A stretch of 64,000 nucleotides of DNA from Actinomyces gerencseriae DSM 6844 (lineage in GTDB: Bacteria > Actinomycetota > Actinomycetes > Actinomycetales > Actinomycetaceae). Numbering within the stretch: the first letter of the stretch is position 1; each line of letters starts with the position of its first letter. A model generated the notes under the pieces. It had not been told where the DNA came from, made no database searches, and was given only the letters and a program-made list of their open reading frames with translations. The stretch lies in the NCBI RefSeq assembly GCF_000429265.1, contig NZ_KE386871.1:115977-179976 (forward strand), written 5' to 3'. Shown here piece after piece: positions 34,695-43,837 of this stretch. Made by a program: the position numbers and the translations under genes.

Positions 34695-35827
34695 CGCCCC
34701 GCCGCGATATCGGCACCGACGACCCCCGGGTTCGGGTCCGCCCCGGCCGGGGCTCGCGCCCGCGCACCAAGCGGCGCCCCCGCCACGCCGACGCGGTCCC
34801 GGGCATGGTCACCCGCATCGATCGCGGCCACTACCGCATCCGCCTGGCCGATCCGGCCCTCACCGAGGACGGCGACGGCGACATCACGGCCATGAAGGCG
34901 CGCGAGCTGGGGCGCGGCAGGGTCGTCGTCGGGGACCGGGTCGCCGTCGTCGGGGACACCAGCGGCCGCACCGGCACCCTGGCCCGCATGGTGCGCATCG
35001 AGGAGCGCCGCACGCTGCTGCGCAGGAGCGCCGAGGACGGTGACGCCGCCGGCTCGCGGAGACCGGTCGTGGCCAACGCCGACCTGCTCGTCGTCGTCAC
35101 CGCCGTGGCGGACCCCGCCCCGCGTCCCCGCATGATCGACCGCTACCTCGTGGCCGCCTACGACGCCGGCATGGGGCCGCTGCTGGTGCTGACCAAGTCC
35201 GACCTGGCCGACGCCTCCGGACTGCTCTCCCTCTACGAACCGCTCGGGGTGCCCTCGGTGGCGACCCGGCTGGGCCCCCGCGGCCACGAGGCCGCCTCGC
35301 GGGCGGACGGGGACGGCGTCGATGCCCTGCGCGAGGCGATCGTCGGACGTATCAGCGTCCTCGTAGGGCACTCGGGGGTCGGCAAGTCGACGCTCATCAA
35401 CGCCCTCGTGCCCGGCGCGGACCGGGTAACCGGTCACGTCAACGAGGTCACCGGCCGGGGGCGTCACACCTCCACCAGTCTCCAGGCCCTGGAGCTGCCG
35501 GGCGGCGGCTGGGTCATCGACACCCCCGGCGTGCGGTCCTTCGGGGTCGCGCACGCGAGCTCGTCCGACGTGCTGCGCGGCTTCCCGGACCTGGCCGAGG
35601 TCGCGCAGGACTGCCCGCGCGGCTGCACCCACGAGGCGGGCGTCCTCGACTGCGCCCTGGACGAGTGGGCGGTCGGCCGGGCCGGAGCCGGGGAGCCGTC
35701 CGCCGGCGCGGAGCCCGGCTCCGCCGAGACCGCCTCGCGCCGCGCCCGGGTGAGCTCCTTCCGCCGTCTGCTGGCCCCCTCCCTGGAGGCCGAGGACCCG
35801 ACGGCCCGGCCCGGGCGCCGGCGCTGA
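34691..35827 (+). CDS. rsgA: Ribosome biogenesis GTPase RsgA
   Basis: 378 residues, circularly permuted GTPase that matures the 30S subunit. An N-terminal OB-fold (VTRIDRGHYRIRLA ... VVVGDRVAVVGD) precedes the permuted G motifs in the order G4 (LTKSDLAD), G1 (GHSGVGKSTLINALV, about residues 225-239), G3 (DTPGVRSF), and a zinc-binding C-terminal domain (CPRGCTHEAGVLDC, about 307-320). GTG 34691 overlaps the aroA stop. The Arg-rich N-terminal 35 residues probably contact rRNA. Confidence 0.95.
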   Translation: MTPRRDIGTDDPRVRVRPGRGSRPRTKRRPRHADAVPGMVTRIDRGHYRIRLADPALTEDGDGDITAMKARELGRGRVVVGDRVAVVGDTSGRTGTLARMVRIEERRTLLRRSAEDGDAAGSRRPVVANADLLVVVTAVADPAPRPRMIDRYLVAAYDAGMGPLLVLTKSDLADASGLLSLYEPLGVPSVATRLGPRGHEAASRADGDGVDALREAIVGRISVLVGHSGVGKSTLINALVPGADRVTGHVNEVTGRGRHTSTSLQALELPGGGWVIDTPGVRSFGVAHASSSDVLRGFPDLAEVAQDCPRGCTHEAGVLDCALDEWAVGRAGAGEPSAGAEPGSAETASRRARVSSFRRLLAPSLEAEDPTARPGRRR

Positions 35828-35880
35828 GCACGCCCGATCCGGGGCGGACTCGACGGCCCGGCCCGGACGCCGGCGCCGTG
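35799..35880. repeat. Pair of direct repeats around the rsgA stop, period 52
   Basis: CGACGGCCCGGCCCGGGCGC (35799) recurs as CGACGGCCCGGCCCGGACGC (35851), each followed by CGGCGC. The first copy encodes the last residues of RsgA. Confidence 0.65.
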
Positions 35881-35987
35881 GGGAACCGGGACGCTCCTCC
35901 CGCGGCCATTCATGGACCCCGTGGAACCACGGCTTACAGTGGCCTCGGCCCGACCGGCCCGACCGACCGCAGAAGGGAGACGCCATC

Positions 35988-36665
35988 ATGGGAGGCAGGA
36001 CGACGCGCACGGCGCCGAGGATCCGCACCGCCGGTCCCGAGGACCTGGAGGCCGTCGCCGACCTTCTCACCGACGTCTTCCTGCCCGACCCGCTCATGAG
36101 CGCCATCGTCGCCGCGGCTCCCGACCCGCGGGCGGCCCTCGACCACCTCCACCGCGTCGAGCTGACCTCCCACTACCTGAGCGCGGACGAGACGGCGCGC
36201 GCGGACGCCAGGGTCGATCTGGCCGTCGATGACTCCGGCCGGCTGCTCGGCGCCACTCTGTGGGACGCCCCCGGCACCGGAGGCGGCCCCCGCGAGGTGG
36301 CCGGACCGCTCGGACCCGGAGGGGCGCTCCCGCCCGGACTGGACCCCGCGCTGCTCGGAGGCGCCTGGGACCTGTGCCTGCTCGACGGCGAGCTGTGCGA
36401 GGCGCACCGGCCGGCGGTCCCGCACTGGTACCTGTCCATGGTCGCCGTCGTCCCCGCGGCCAGGGGCACGGGCACCGGCAGCGCCCTGCTGCGCCGCGGC
36501 CTGGAACGGGTCGATGCCGACGACGCGCCCGCCCACCTGGAGTCCACCAGTCCCGGCTCGCGGCGCCTCTACGAGCGGCTCGGCTTCGAACGGGTCGCCG
36601 TGATCGAGGCCCCGCCCCTGCCGAGGTACTGGGCCATGACGCGCCCGGCCCGGAGCGCCCGCTGA
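35988..36665 (+). CDS. GNAT family N-acetyltransferase
   Basis: 225 residues. RIRTAGPEDLEAVADLLTDV opens the GNAT fold; the acetyl-CoA loop is VVPAARGTGTGSALLRRGLE (V/I-x-x-x-x-RGxGxG/A), and LESTSPGSRRLYERLGFERV is the usual beta5-alpha4 ending. Closest in style to actinobacterial acetyltransferases with a W-Y-L-xx-VxVxP motif (HWYLSMVAVVP). Substrate unknown. ATG 35988 follows GAAGGGAG. Confidence 0.88.
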   Translation: MGGRTTRTAPRIRTAGPEDLEAVADLLTDVFLPDPLMSAIVAAAPDPRAALDHLHRVELTSHYLSADETARADARVDLAVDDSGRLLGATLWDAPGTGGGPREVAGPLGPGGALPPGLDPALLGGAWDLCLLDGELCEAHRPAVPHWYLSMVAVVPAARGTGTGSALLRRGLERVDADDAPAHLESTSPGSRRLYERLGFERVAVIEAPPLPRYWAMTRPARSAR

Positions 36666-36773
36666 CCGATCGACGGCACGTCCGTCAACCGGGTCGGCGA
36701 CCGCGCCGGGATCGGCCCGGAGCGCCCTCGCCCTCAGCGTCCTCGGGCGGCGACGGAGCAGCGGGGAAGGCCT

Positions 36774-36802
36774 TTGTACGGGGTTGCCGCTGCGACTAGG
36801 CT
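36774..36802 (+). promoter_or_regulatory. Promoter of the nirK-region regulator, leaderless
   Basis: TTGTAC (36774-36779), 17-base spacer, TAGGCT (36797-36802), then 6 bases to the GTG start of the regulator gene: a clean actinobacterial leaderless promoter. Confidence 0.65.
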
Positions 36803-36808
36803 CACCGC

Positions 36809-37546
36809 GTGTCCGAAGCCCCTGCCGCCTCCGCGCGCCCGCCGCGTCCCTCCTGGGTGAACCTGTCGGCACGCACCGAGCTGACGGTCGCCCGTCGTCG
36901 TGTTCTCGATCTCATCGAGACGGCCCGCCACCCGATGACCGCCGCCGACGTCGCCTCCGCGCTGGGCCTCCACCACAACACCGTGCGCGAGCACCTCGAT
37001 GCGCTCATCGACGCCGGTCTCGTCGAGGTCTCCACCAAGCCGACGGGACGACGCGGACGTCCCGCGCTGCGCTACGCCTCGACCGCCCCGAGTCCGACCG
37101 AGGTCCTGGACTCCTACCTCACTCTGCTCGACGCCATCTCCCAGACGCTGGGCACCTGCCCGCAGGCCCGCGAGCTCGCGCTGGAGATCGGGAGGCGCTG
37201 GGCGCGGATGACGCCGCCGCCGCAGGAGACCGAGGATCCGGACGGCGCGGCGACTCCCGCGCAGCGCGCCGCGAAACTGCTGCCGAACCTGTCCATGATG
37301 GGCTTCGAGCCCGAGCCACGGGGCGAGACCATCGTGCTCAGGGCCTGTCCCCTGGTCACCGACGACCGGGTCCCCCACCCGCTGGTGTGCGTCATGCACG
37401 AGGGCTACCTCAACGAGGTCTACGGGCGAACGGGGCCGGAGCCGTCCCCCGCCGACGAGACCGGCGCGCGCACGCGCCTGACGGTGGTGCCGCTGACGGA
37501 GGACGGCTGCCACGTCGACGTCGAGCCCCCGGCCCCACCCGCCTGA
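36809..37546 (+). CDS. HTH transcriptional regulator with C-terminal cysteines, next to nirK
   Basis: 245 residues. Residues 22-90 form a winged helix (LTVARRRVLDLIETARHPMT, AADVASALGLHHNTVREHLD, then the basic wing GRRGRPALRY). The C-terminal part has C180 (LRACPL), C194 (VCVMHEG) and C234 (DGCHV), a spacing reminiscent of SufR-type regulators that hold an iron-sulphur cluster, plus C117. A cluster-based sensor would make sense beside a nitrite reductase operon (nitric oxide or oxygen sensing), but the ligand set is inference. Convergent with nirK, 18 bases apart. Confidence 0.75.
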   Translation: MSEAPAASARPPRPSWVNLSARTELTVARRRVLDLIETARHPMTAADVASALGLHHNTVREHLDALIDAGLVEVSTKPTGRRGRPALRYASTAPSPTEVLDSYLTLLDAISQTLGTCPQARELALEIGRRWARMTPPPQETEDPDGAATPAQRAAKLLPNLSMMGFEPEPRGETIVLRACPLVTDDRVPHPLVCVMHEGYLNEVYGRTGPEPSPADETGARTRLTVVPLTEDGCHVDVEPPAPPA

Positions 37547-37564
37547 GCGGGGAGCCGCCGGCCC

Positions 37565-39091
37565 CTACGCGACGACGAGGCGCCCCATGGCCCCCTTCTC
37601 CATGTCGGCGAAGGAGTGGGAGACGAACGTGTAGCTGCCGGGCTCGAACACCTCGGCCTCGACGAAGCCGCCCTGGGCGGGCTGCAGGCCCAGCGCCTGC
37701 CCGCCGCCGGACCACGCGGCGCCGATCCGGTCCGGCCCGCCCAGGGTCCAGGCCCCCTCGAGGAACATCTGGTCGAACTGGAGCCCCACGCAGTGGAAGC
37801 TCATGGGCTGCGACGGCCCGGCGTTGAGCACCCAGAAGCGGACCCGCTCCCCGGTCCCGGCGGGCAGCGGCCGGTCGCGGTACTGGAAGGCGATCCCGTT
37901 GAAGGCGAACAGGTCGGGCGTCCTGGCGGCGACCTTGGCCGCGTCGGTCTCCCCGCCCTCGGGACCGAGGTAGATCTCGGACTGGATCATGAGGTACTCG
38001 CGATCGACCTCGCTCAGACCGGGCGGGTCGATGATGACGGCGCCGTGCATGCCGCTGGCCAGGTGCACGCTCATGGGCGGCGTCGAGCAGTGGTAGAGCC
38101 AGATGCCCGCGCGCCGGGCGACGAACTCGTAGACGAGTCGCTCACCGGGGTTGATCGAGCGCATGACCTCGTCCGGTGACACGGCGCCCGCGTGGAAGTC
38201 GAGGGAGTGGCTCATGGTGCCCTCGTTGACCAGGGTGATCCTGAAGGTGTCGCCCACCTTGCCGCGCAGGACCGGCCCGGGGACCCGGCCGTTGAAGGTC
38301 AGGCGCCTCTGGGTCGCCCCGCCCCCGACGTAGCCGACGAGCTCGGTGGCGGTGAAGGTGTGCTCGTGAAGCGTCGCCGTCCCCGTGGGGGGCGGGACCG
38401 CGTCGACGGCATCGAGGTCGTCGGGCAGGACCGCCGAGTAGTCGGGCGCCGCGTCGTCGGAGGAGGCCCCCGAGGACGCGGAGCCGTGACCGGCGTGGCC
38501 CGCCGCCCGAGCGCTCCGCCCACCGGCCGTGACATGGAGGACCATGCCCTGCGCGCGATGCCCGGCGATCGAGCACCAGCCCTCGAGCGGCCCGGCGACC
38601 ACGCCCGCGTCGAGGGTGCCGGTGGCTCCCGCGGCGACGCGCCCGGTGGTGGCCGTGCCTCCGGCCGACAGCTCGAGGACCAGGTCGTGAACCTGATCGG
38701 AGGTGTTGTCCAGGGTGATGACGAGCCGGTCCCCCGGGGAGACGTCCACGGTGTCGGGCACGAAGCGCATGCCCTCGACGCTGATGGTGGTCTCGACGGT
38801 GTCGCCCGTGGCGCTCACCGGGCCCGTCCCCGAGCCGGCCCCGTCGCGGCCGCCGACGGCCGCGCCCACGACGACGGCGACGCCGGCGGTGAGAAGTCCG
38901 AGGAGCGCACCGCGGCGATCAACGGCGCGCGCGGCCCGGCGGGCGTCCTCGGCGCCCTGCGACGAGGACGCGGCGCGCCCCCGTCCGAAGGCGGGGGCCG
39001 TACCGGCGGTCACGGCCCCGCGGTGGGCCTGAGCGCCACCGGCCCGCGCACCGCCCGCGGCGGCGGGATCGACGGGAGTCTTCTCACTCAT
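37565..39091 (-). CDS. nirK: Copper nitrite reductase with an extra N-terminal cupredoxin domain
   Basis: 508 residues; reduces nitrite to nitric oxide outside the membrane. Residues 1-60 are charged, a hydrophobic helix (61-80) anchors or exports it. An added cupredoxin domain (100-190) has its own type-1 copper ligands H135, C173, H178 and M183. The NirK core follows: type-1 ligands H295, C335, H343, M348; type-2 ligands H300, H334, H492; catalytic D298 and H433 are kept. So both the electron-relay and catalytic sites look intact, and the N-terminal domain could be a tethered electron donor. ATG 39091 overlaps the upstream membrane-protein gene by 8 bases. No nitric-oxide reductase is in the window. 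Confidence 0.9.
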   Translation of the reverse strand: MSEKTPVDPAAAGGARAGGAQAHRGAVTAGTAPAFGRGRAASSSQGAEDARRAARAVDRRGALLGLLTAGVAVVVGAAVGGRDGAGSGTGPVSATGDTVETTISVEGMRFVPDTVDVSPGDRLVITLDNTSDQVHDLVLELSAGGTATTGRVAAGATGTLDAGVVAGPLEGWCSIAGHRAQGMVLHVTAGGRSARAAGHAGHGSASSGASSDDAAPDYSAVLPDDLDAVDAVPPPTGTATLHEHTFTATELVGYVGGGATQRRLTFNGRVPGPVLRGKVGDTFRITLVNEGTMSHSLDFHAGAVSPDEVMRSINPGERLVYEFVARRAGIWLYHCSTPPMSVHLASGMHGAVIIDPPGLSEVDREYLMIQSEIYLGPEGGETDAAKVAARTPDLFAFNGIAFQYRDRPLPAGTGERVRFWVLNAGPSQPMSFHCVGLQFDQMFLEGAWTLGGPDRIGAAWSGGGQALGLQPAQGGFVEAEVFEPGSYTFVSHSFADMEKGAMGRLVVA

Positions 39092-40658
39092 CAGCACTCT
39101 CCTGAATCCGAGGGGCCCGGGCGCGGCGGGTCTCCGGCCCGGCCTGCGAGGACGGCTCCCGGGCGGGTGAGCCGGACGACCCGGAGACCACCGGCGACGC
39201 CGGCGCCTCGGGGGTCGCGGTGGATGAAGCGGACGGATCGACGGGGATCGCCGAGGCGGCGACGCCCCTCGTCCCCCGGGTCCCCCGACGTCTCCTCCCC
39301 CGGGCCCGAGTCACGGCCTCGCGGACGCTCAGCCCCATCCCGACCGGGACGTAGGCGGCGACGGCGACGGCCGTGACGGCCCCGCTCAGGCGCACCCCCC
39401 AGGGCAGCGGGGTGAGCAGCGCCACGACGAGGCAGGCGTTGGTGGCGACGACCCTGTAGGCGGCCGCGCGATCCATGACGGCGTTGGTGACGCGCGTGGT
39501 CGCCGGCCCGCCGCCGAGCATGACGGGGCCGAGATAGCTCAGGGCCCCGGCCAGCACCTGCAGGGCGAAGCCCGCCGCCAGGAGCACGCGCACGCCGTGG
39601 ATGACCTCCCGGGCGGCGGCGACCCGCTCCTGCGGCCCGGCGTCGCCGAGCGCCAGGGCGCCGATGCCCGTGCCGATCCGCACCACGCCGATGAGGAACC
39701 AGATGACCGCGGCGGCGGCCGAGGCGGTGGCGAAGGATGTGGGGGGCACGCGTCGAGCGGTCCTGACGGCGGGCACGACGACGCCGCAGGCCCCGGCGAG
39801 GTAGGCGATGGTGCCGGGCACGGCCAGCGCCGCGAGCAGCCCCGAGGAGGCTATGAGCGCGGTCCCCGTCACGAGCAGGGGCAGGCCGCGGCCGGTCCAC
39901 CGCGGCGCCTCGGGCTCCATCCTGGTGCGCAGCATGGTCGGCCACAGCACGGTGAGCGTGCCGAGCACGGTGGTGCCGACGAAGCCCAGGACCATGGTGG
40001 TCGTGTGGGCCACGTAGAGGACGTCGGACAGGCGCGTCGCCCCGCGGGACTCGGTCCAGCTGGTGAGGTATCCGAGGACGGCCCCGAGCGCGAGGAGCGT
40101 CAGGGCGACGGCGTAGTGGATCGCCAGCGCTGCCAGGCGCGGTGCGACGGCGCGCCGGTACTGCACGAGGATCGCGACCGCTCCCGCCAGGGCGGCGAGC
40201 ACGACGACCGCGACACCGGCCCCGGAGAGGACCGGCAGTCCCGCGGCGATCCCCACCAGGACGAGCGCCGTGCCCGCCCCGTGGGCGTACAGCCGGGCGT
40301 CGAGCAGGGCCGCCCCGCCCAGCGCCGGACGGTGGAGCAGGGTGTCGGCGAAGTGCGCCGACCACACCGTGATCGCCGAGCCGATGCCTCCGAGCAGGAG
40401 GGCGTGCAGAGGCAGCCAGGTGCCCCAGGAGGCCAGCGGCCCCCCGATGATGAGGACGGCGAGCACGCCGGCGAGCATGATCCAGGCCACGACGAGGGCA
40501 TTGCGCCGCACCTGGGTGCTGCGGCGGGAGAGCCTGCGGGCCGGACGATCGCGCTCGTCCGGGGAGCGGGGCCCGCCGGTGGCGGCGGGCGCGGATCCCC
40601 CGCCGGCCCTGCCTCCCGGGCGGGAGGGCCGGCGGGGATCTCCGGCGGGGACGGGCAC
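39084..40658 (-). CDS. Polytopic membrane protein coupled to nirK
   Basis: 524 residues with about 12 membrane helices between a basic N-terminus (RRLSRRSTQVRRNALVV) and a long disordered Ser/Ala/Pro tail. Several helices carry histidines (LPLHALLLGGIGSAITVWSA H, then DVLYVAHTTTMVLGFVGTTV), recalling heme- or copper-binding membrane proteins such as NnrS or oxidase subunit I. I do not recognise a named family with confidence. Genes for such proteins often accompany actinobacterial nirK, and the overlap with nirK and a 3-base gap to the gene before it show a single operon, so a role in electron delivery, copper supply or NO handling is likely. Confidence 0.7.
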   Translation of the reverse strand: MPVPAGDPRRPSRPGGRAGGGSAPAATGGPRSPDERDRPARRLSRRSTQVRRNALVVAWIMLAGVLAVLIIGGPLASWGTWLPLHALLLGGIGSAITVWSAHFADTLLHRPALGGAALLDARLYAHGAGTALVLVGIAAGLPVLSGAGVAVVVLAALAGAVAILVQYRRAVAPRLAALAIHYAVALTLLALGAVLGYLTSWTESRGATRLSDVLYVAHTTTMVLGFVGTTVLGTLTVLWPTMLRTRMEPEAPRWTGRGLPLLVTGTALIASSGLLAALAVPGTIAYLAGACGVVVPAVRTARRVPPTSFATASAAAAVIWFLIGVVRIGTGIGALALGDAGPQERVAAAREVIHGVRVLLAAGFALQVLAGALSYLGPVMLGGGPATTRVTNAVMDRAAAYRVVATNACLVVALLTPLPWGVRLSGAVTAVAVAAYVPVGMGLSVREAVTRARGRRRRGTRGTRGVAASAIPVDPSASSTATPEAPASPVVSGSSGSPAREPSSQAGPETRRARAPRIQESADE

Positions 40659-40661
40659 GGC

Positions 40662-42017
40662 TCAGGCCCTCCGCGCGGGCCCGACCGCGATCGAGCGGGG
40701 CCCGGCCGCCTCCGGCCGGTCGGCGTCGCTCGACCCCGCGACGGCGGGACGGGTGGCGGCCGGCAGGAGGAGGACGAGCGCCGCCACAGCGCCGGCAATG
40801 CCGGCAATGCCGGCAGCGCCGACGACGCCGGCAGCACCGGGTGCGTCCTGCCGCCACGCCGCGACGGCACCGCGTGCCCGGAAGACGATCAGGGCCGTCG
40901 AACCGGCGTGCAGCAGGACGAAGGGCAGCCACATGGCTCGGTGGTAGCGGAGACGGCGGCGAGTGACGGCGGAGACGATCCTGGGGGCGTGGGCCAGGAC
41001 CATGGACGAGGCGCAGGCGACGGCGACGACCTGGACGACGACGTCGCCATCGGCAGGATGATCGGCGGGGTGGGCGGGGTCATGTCCCTGGCCGCCGTAC
41101 CCGGCCGCGGGGACCGCTGCGGACTCGACGGAGCCAGCGCCCGGAGGGCCCAGGGTCCACAGCAGCCCGGCCGCGGCGAGCCAGAGGTATCCGGTGAGCG
41201 CGCAGGCCGCGGTGAGGCGCACGGCCCCGGCGACGCGGATCGTGCGACGGGCGATGTCGTAGCGCGCCATGACCGCGGCCAGGGCGAGCATGGCGGGGCC
41301 CATCACGAGGCGGGCCGCCCCGGCCGCGCTCAGCACGCAGGCGCCCAGCAGGGCGGCCGCCGACACCGTGCGCACGGTCTCCTCGACGATCGTGCCGGGC
41401 AGGGCGGCGCGGGCGAGCTCGAGCCGCTCGCCGACGATCGTCAGGAGGGGGAGGAGCAGCCACAGGGGGACGCAGATCTCGATCGCGAGGCCGCGGAGCC
41501 ACAGCAGGTCCCCCGCCGTCAGGGCGACGGCGCCCATGGCCCCGAGATCCACGGCGACGGAGGCGGCGCGCCGGTGGAGGCGCACGTGGACCGCGCACAG
41601 GACCAGGGCGCCCAGGAGCGCCAGCACCCGGCCGGCGGGCCCGGGCACTCCGGCGACCAGGGCCAGCCAGCCCGTGGCACTGCCGGCGGGTGCGAGGAGG
41701 GCCCAGTCCGCACGCGCGGCCATGGCCCGCTCCAGCGCGACGACCGTGCCCAGGAGGCCGACGAGCACGAGGGGCCCGTGGAAGGCGACGAGCTCAGCGT
41801 CGTCGACCGGCGCCCGCGCACCCGGTCTCAGCAGGACGGCGTCGAGTCCGGCCAGGAGGCACGCACCGCCCGCGCCGAGGATGATGAGCCCGGGCACCAG
41901 CCGCGAGGCGCCGGGGCGGGACCGGGTCGGCGGCACCGACGCGCGCGGGGCCCGGGCGGAGGCGGCCGAACGCGGATCCCCCGACACGCTCACCTCACTT
42001 TTTTCCACACCGTCCAC
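40662..42017 (-). CDS. Second polytopic membrane protein of the nirK operon
   Basis: 451 residues, about 11 membrane helices, first gene of the operon. ELVAFHGPLVLVGLLGTVVA has a helix with histidine, and a periplasmic or loop histidine cluster (GQGHDPAHPADHPADGD) sits at about residue 320, plausible for metal binding. Similar in style to the next gene; possibly a distant paralogue or NnrS-like. The GTG at 42017 is 6 bases after a TACTTT -10 box (minus strand), again without Shine-Dalgarno, so leaderless. DUF2249 is divergent, 123 bases away. Confidence 0.65.
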   Translation of the reverse strand: MDGVEKSEVSVSGDPRSAASARAPRASVPPTRSRPGASRLVPGLIILGAGGACLLAGLDAVLLRPGARAPVDDAELVAFHGPLVLVGLLGTVVALERAMAARADWALLAPAGSATGWLALVAGVPGPAGRVLALLGALVLCAVHVRLHRRAASVAVDLGAMGAVALTAGDLLWLRGLAIEICVPLWLLLPLLTIVGERLELARAALPGTIVEETVRTVSAAALLGACVLSAAGAARLVMGPAMLALAAVMARYDIARRTIRVAGAVRLTAACALTGYLWLAAAGLLWTLGPPGAGSVESAAVPAAGYGGQGHDPAHPADHPADGDVVVQVVAVACASSMVLAHAPRIVSAVTRRRLRYHRAMWLPFVLLHAGSTALIVFRARGAVAAWRQDAPGAAGVVGAAGIAGIAGAVAALVLLLPAATRPAVAGSSDADRPEAAGPRSIAVGPARRA

Positions 42018-42140
42018 CGTAATAAAGTAGCAGCGGGCCGGGCAACGATCTCACGACGCGCTTCGGCTCACGTCGGAGATCGCGCACTCGGCGCGCCATC
42101 GACGGCGGCCGTACCCACGACGAGGAGCAAGGAGAGCGTC

Positions 42141-42446
42141 ATGAGCGATACCCCCGATCTCATCCCGATCCGGGAGAAGAGGCGCACCCATGAGGGCTGC
42201 GGCTGCCAGGACCACGACCCCGACCGCCTCACCCTCGACGCCCGCGCCATCCCCCACCGCCTGCGCCACGCCGCCGTCATCGGTGCCGCCTCCTCGCTGA
42301 ACGTGGGAGAGGGCTTCGACCTGCTCGCCCCTCACGTGCCCACACCACTGCTGAACCAGATCGATCAGCTGCCCTTCACCTTCCAGCACACCCTCCTGGA
42401 GGCCGAGGACGGCTTCGCCCGCGTCGAGATCCTGCGCGTCGCCTGA
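42141..42446 (+). CDS. DUF2249 domain protein
   Basis: 101 residues. CGCQDHDPDRLTLDARAIPH is an N-terminal Cys/His segment; LDARAIPHRLRHAAVIGAAS, SLNVGEGFDLLAPHVPTPLL and LLEAEDGFARVEILRV match the DUF2249 pattern of small TusA-like proteins found beside nitrite/NO reductase and hemerythrin genes. It may bind a metal or act in NO-stress. The ATG at 42141 follows AAGGAGAG. Divergent from the nirK operon, so the 123-base gap (42018-42140) should carry shared control sites; I could not identify one. Confidence 0.75.
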   Translation: MSDTPDLIPIREKRRTHEGCGCQDHDPDRLTLDARAIPHRLRHAAVIGAASSLNVGEGFDLLAPHVPTPLLNQIDQLPFTFQHTLLEAEDGFARVEILRVA

Positions 42447-42526
42447 CCGGCACCCGCGCGGCCAGCGGTCTCGGACGCTCCGGTCCCGGGATGGCCCCCT
42501 CGCGCATGGCCCCGTATTCTCGAACC

Positions 42527-43768
42527 GTGTTCCCCTCGCCCCGTGACGGTCGCGTCGTCGGGACGGTGGCGCGCACCCGGGCCGCGTCGCCGGTACCGGC
42601 GGCGCGCGTCGATTCGTCCGCGGGGCCGGGCTCCGGCGAGGGGCGCGCTCCGGCCCGCGATCCCGGCACGCCCGAGGAGGTGCCGGCGGCGTCGGGCGAC
42701 GCGGTCCCCGATGAGCTGACCGACCGCTACGGGCGCACCGTGCGGGACCTGCGCCTGTCGATCACGGATCGCTGCAACCTGCGCTGCACCTACTGCATGC
42801 CCGCCGCGGGGCTCGAGTGGCTGCCGGCGCCCGGTCTGCTCACGGGCGCGGAGATCGCGAGGCTCGCGCGGGTGGCCGTTGAGCGCCTGGGAGTGGAGCG
42901 GATCCGGCTGACCGGCGGGGAGCCGCTCATGCGGCGGGATCTGGAGGCGATCGTCGCAGCGGTGGCGGGGCTGCGCACACGACGCGGCGTCAAGCCCGAC
43001 ATCGGCCTGACGACCAACGGGCTGGGCCTGGACAGGCGGGCCGACGGCCTGCGCAGGGCGGGCCTGGACCGGGTCAATGTCTCGATCGATACCCTGGACC
43101 CGGCGGAGTACGCGCGCGTGACCCGTCGCGACCGGCTCGACGGGGTCCTCCGCGGAGCGGCCGGAGCGCAGGAGGCCGGTCTGACCCCGGTCAAGATCAA
43201 CGCCGTGGTCATGCCCGGCGCCCTCGGCGAGCGCGCACCGAGGCTGCTGGGCGAGTGCCTGAGGCGCGGCTGGATCCTGCGCTTCATCGAGCACATGCCC
43301 CTGGGGCCGCGCGAGTCGTGGCGGGCCGAGGAGGTGGTCGGCGCCGAGCGGGTGCTGGAGGCCCTGGACTCCGCGGGTTTCGAGCTGCGGGCCCGCGGAC
43401 GGCCGGATCGCCGGCCGGCGGCCGTGTGGGACGTGGCCGCAGGAACGGATCGCGACGGATTCCACCCGGCCGGGACCGTGGGGATCATCGCCTCGGTGAC
43501 GGCTCCGTTCTGCGCCGACTGCGACCGCACCCGCCTCACGGCCGACGGACGGCTCATGACCTGCCTGTTCTCGGCCCGGGAGACGGACCTGCGCGGGCCC
43601 ATGCGCGCCGGCGCCAGCGACGACGAGCTCATTCGGATCTGGGCGGAGGCGACCTGGCGCAAGCCGCTGGCCCACGGCACGGACACCCCGGGACGGGCGG
43701 CCGACGGCGCGGATCATGGGGACGGCTTCGTGCGACCGGCTCGCACCATGTCCGCCATCGGCGGCTGA
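42527..43768 (+). CDS. moaA: GTP 3',8-cyclase MoaA
   Basis: Radical SAM enzyme that starts molybdenum-cofactor synthesis by rearranging GTP. 413 residues. The N-terminal cluster motif CNLRCTYCMP (CxxxCxxC), GGEPLMRRDLEAI, TTNGLGLDRRADGLRRAGLD and VNVSIDTLDP are typical; the second cluster is CADCDRTRLTADGRLMTC, and the substrate-activating double-glycine tail is present at the very end (SAIGG). The start chosen is GTG 42527, 6 bases after TATTCT (42515-42520), a leaderless layout; ATG 42491 and 42506 are in frame but lie upstream of that -10. The ~75-residue N-terminus before DRYGRTVRDLRLSI is extra and disordered. Confidence 0.95.
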   Translation: MFPSPRDGRVVGTVARTRAASPVPAARVDSSAGPGSGEGRAPARDPGTPEEVPAASGDAVPDELTDRYGRTVRDLRLSITDRCNLRCTYCMPAAGLEWLPAPGLLTGAEIARLARVAVERLGVERIRLTGGEPLMRRDLEAIVAAVAGLRTRRGVKPDIGLTTNGLGLDRRADGLRRAGLDRVNVSIDTLDPAEYARVTRRDRLDGVLRGAAGAQEAGLTPVKINAVVMPGALGERAPRLLGECLRRGWILRFIEHMPLGPRESWRAEEVVGAERVLEALDSAGFELRARGRPDRRPAAVWDVAAGTDRDGFHPAGTVGIIASVTAPFCADCDRTRLTADGRLMTCLFSARETDLRGPMRAGASDDELIRIWAEATWRKPLAHGTDTPGRAADGADHGDGFVRPARTMSAIGG

Positions 43769-43837
43769 CCGCGTCACGTCCCCGCGCCGAGAGCGGCCCG
43801 CCTCCGCAACGGGGTCGGTCCCGGGGCCGACCCCGAC

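Noticed and set aside
42018-42140. Regulator operator in the nirK-DUF2249 divergent gap
   Set aside because: No palindrome of useful length was found apart from G/C-rich runs; only the -10 box of the 42017 gene can be supported.
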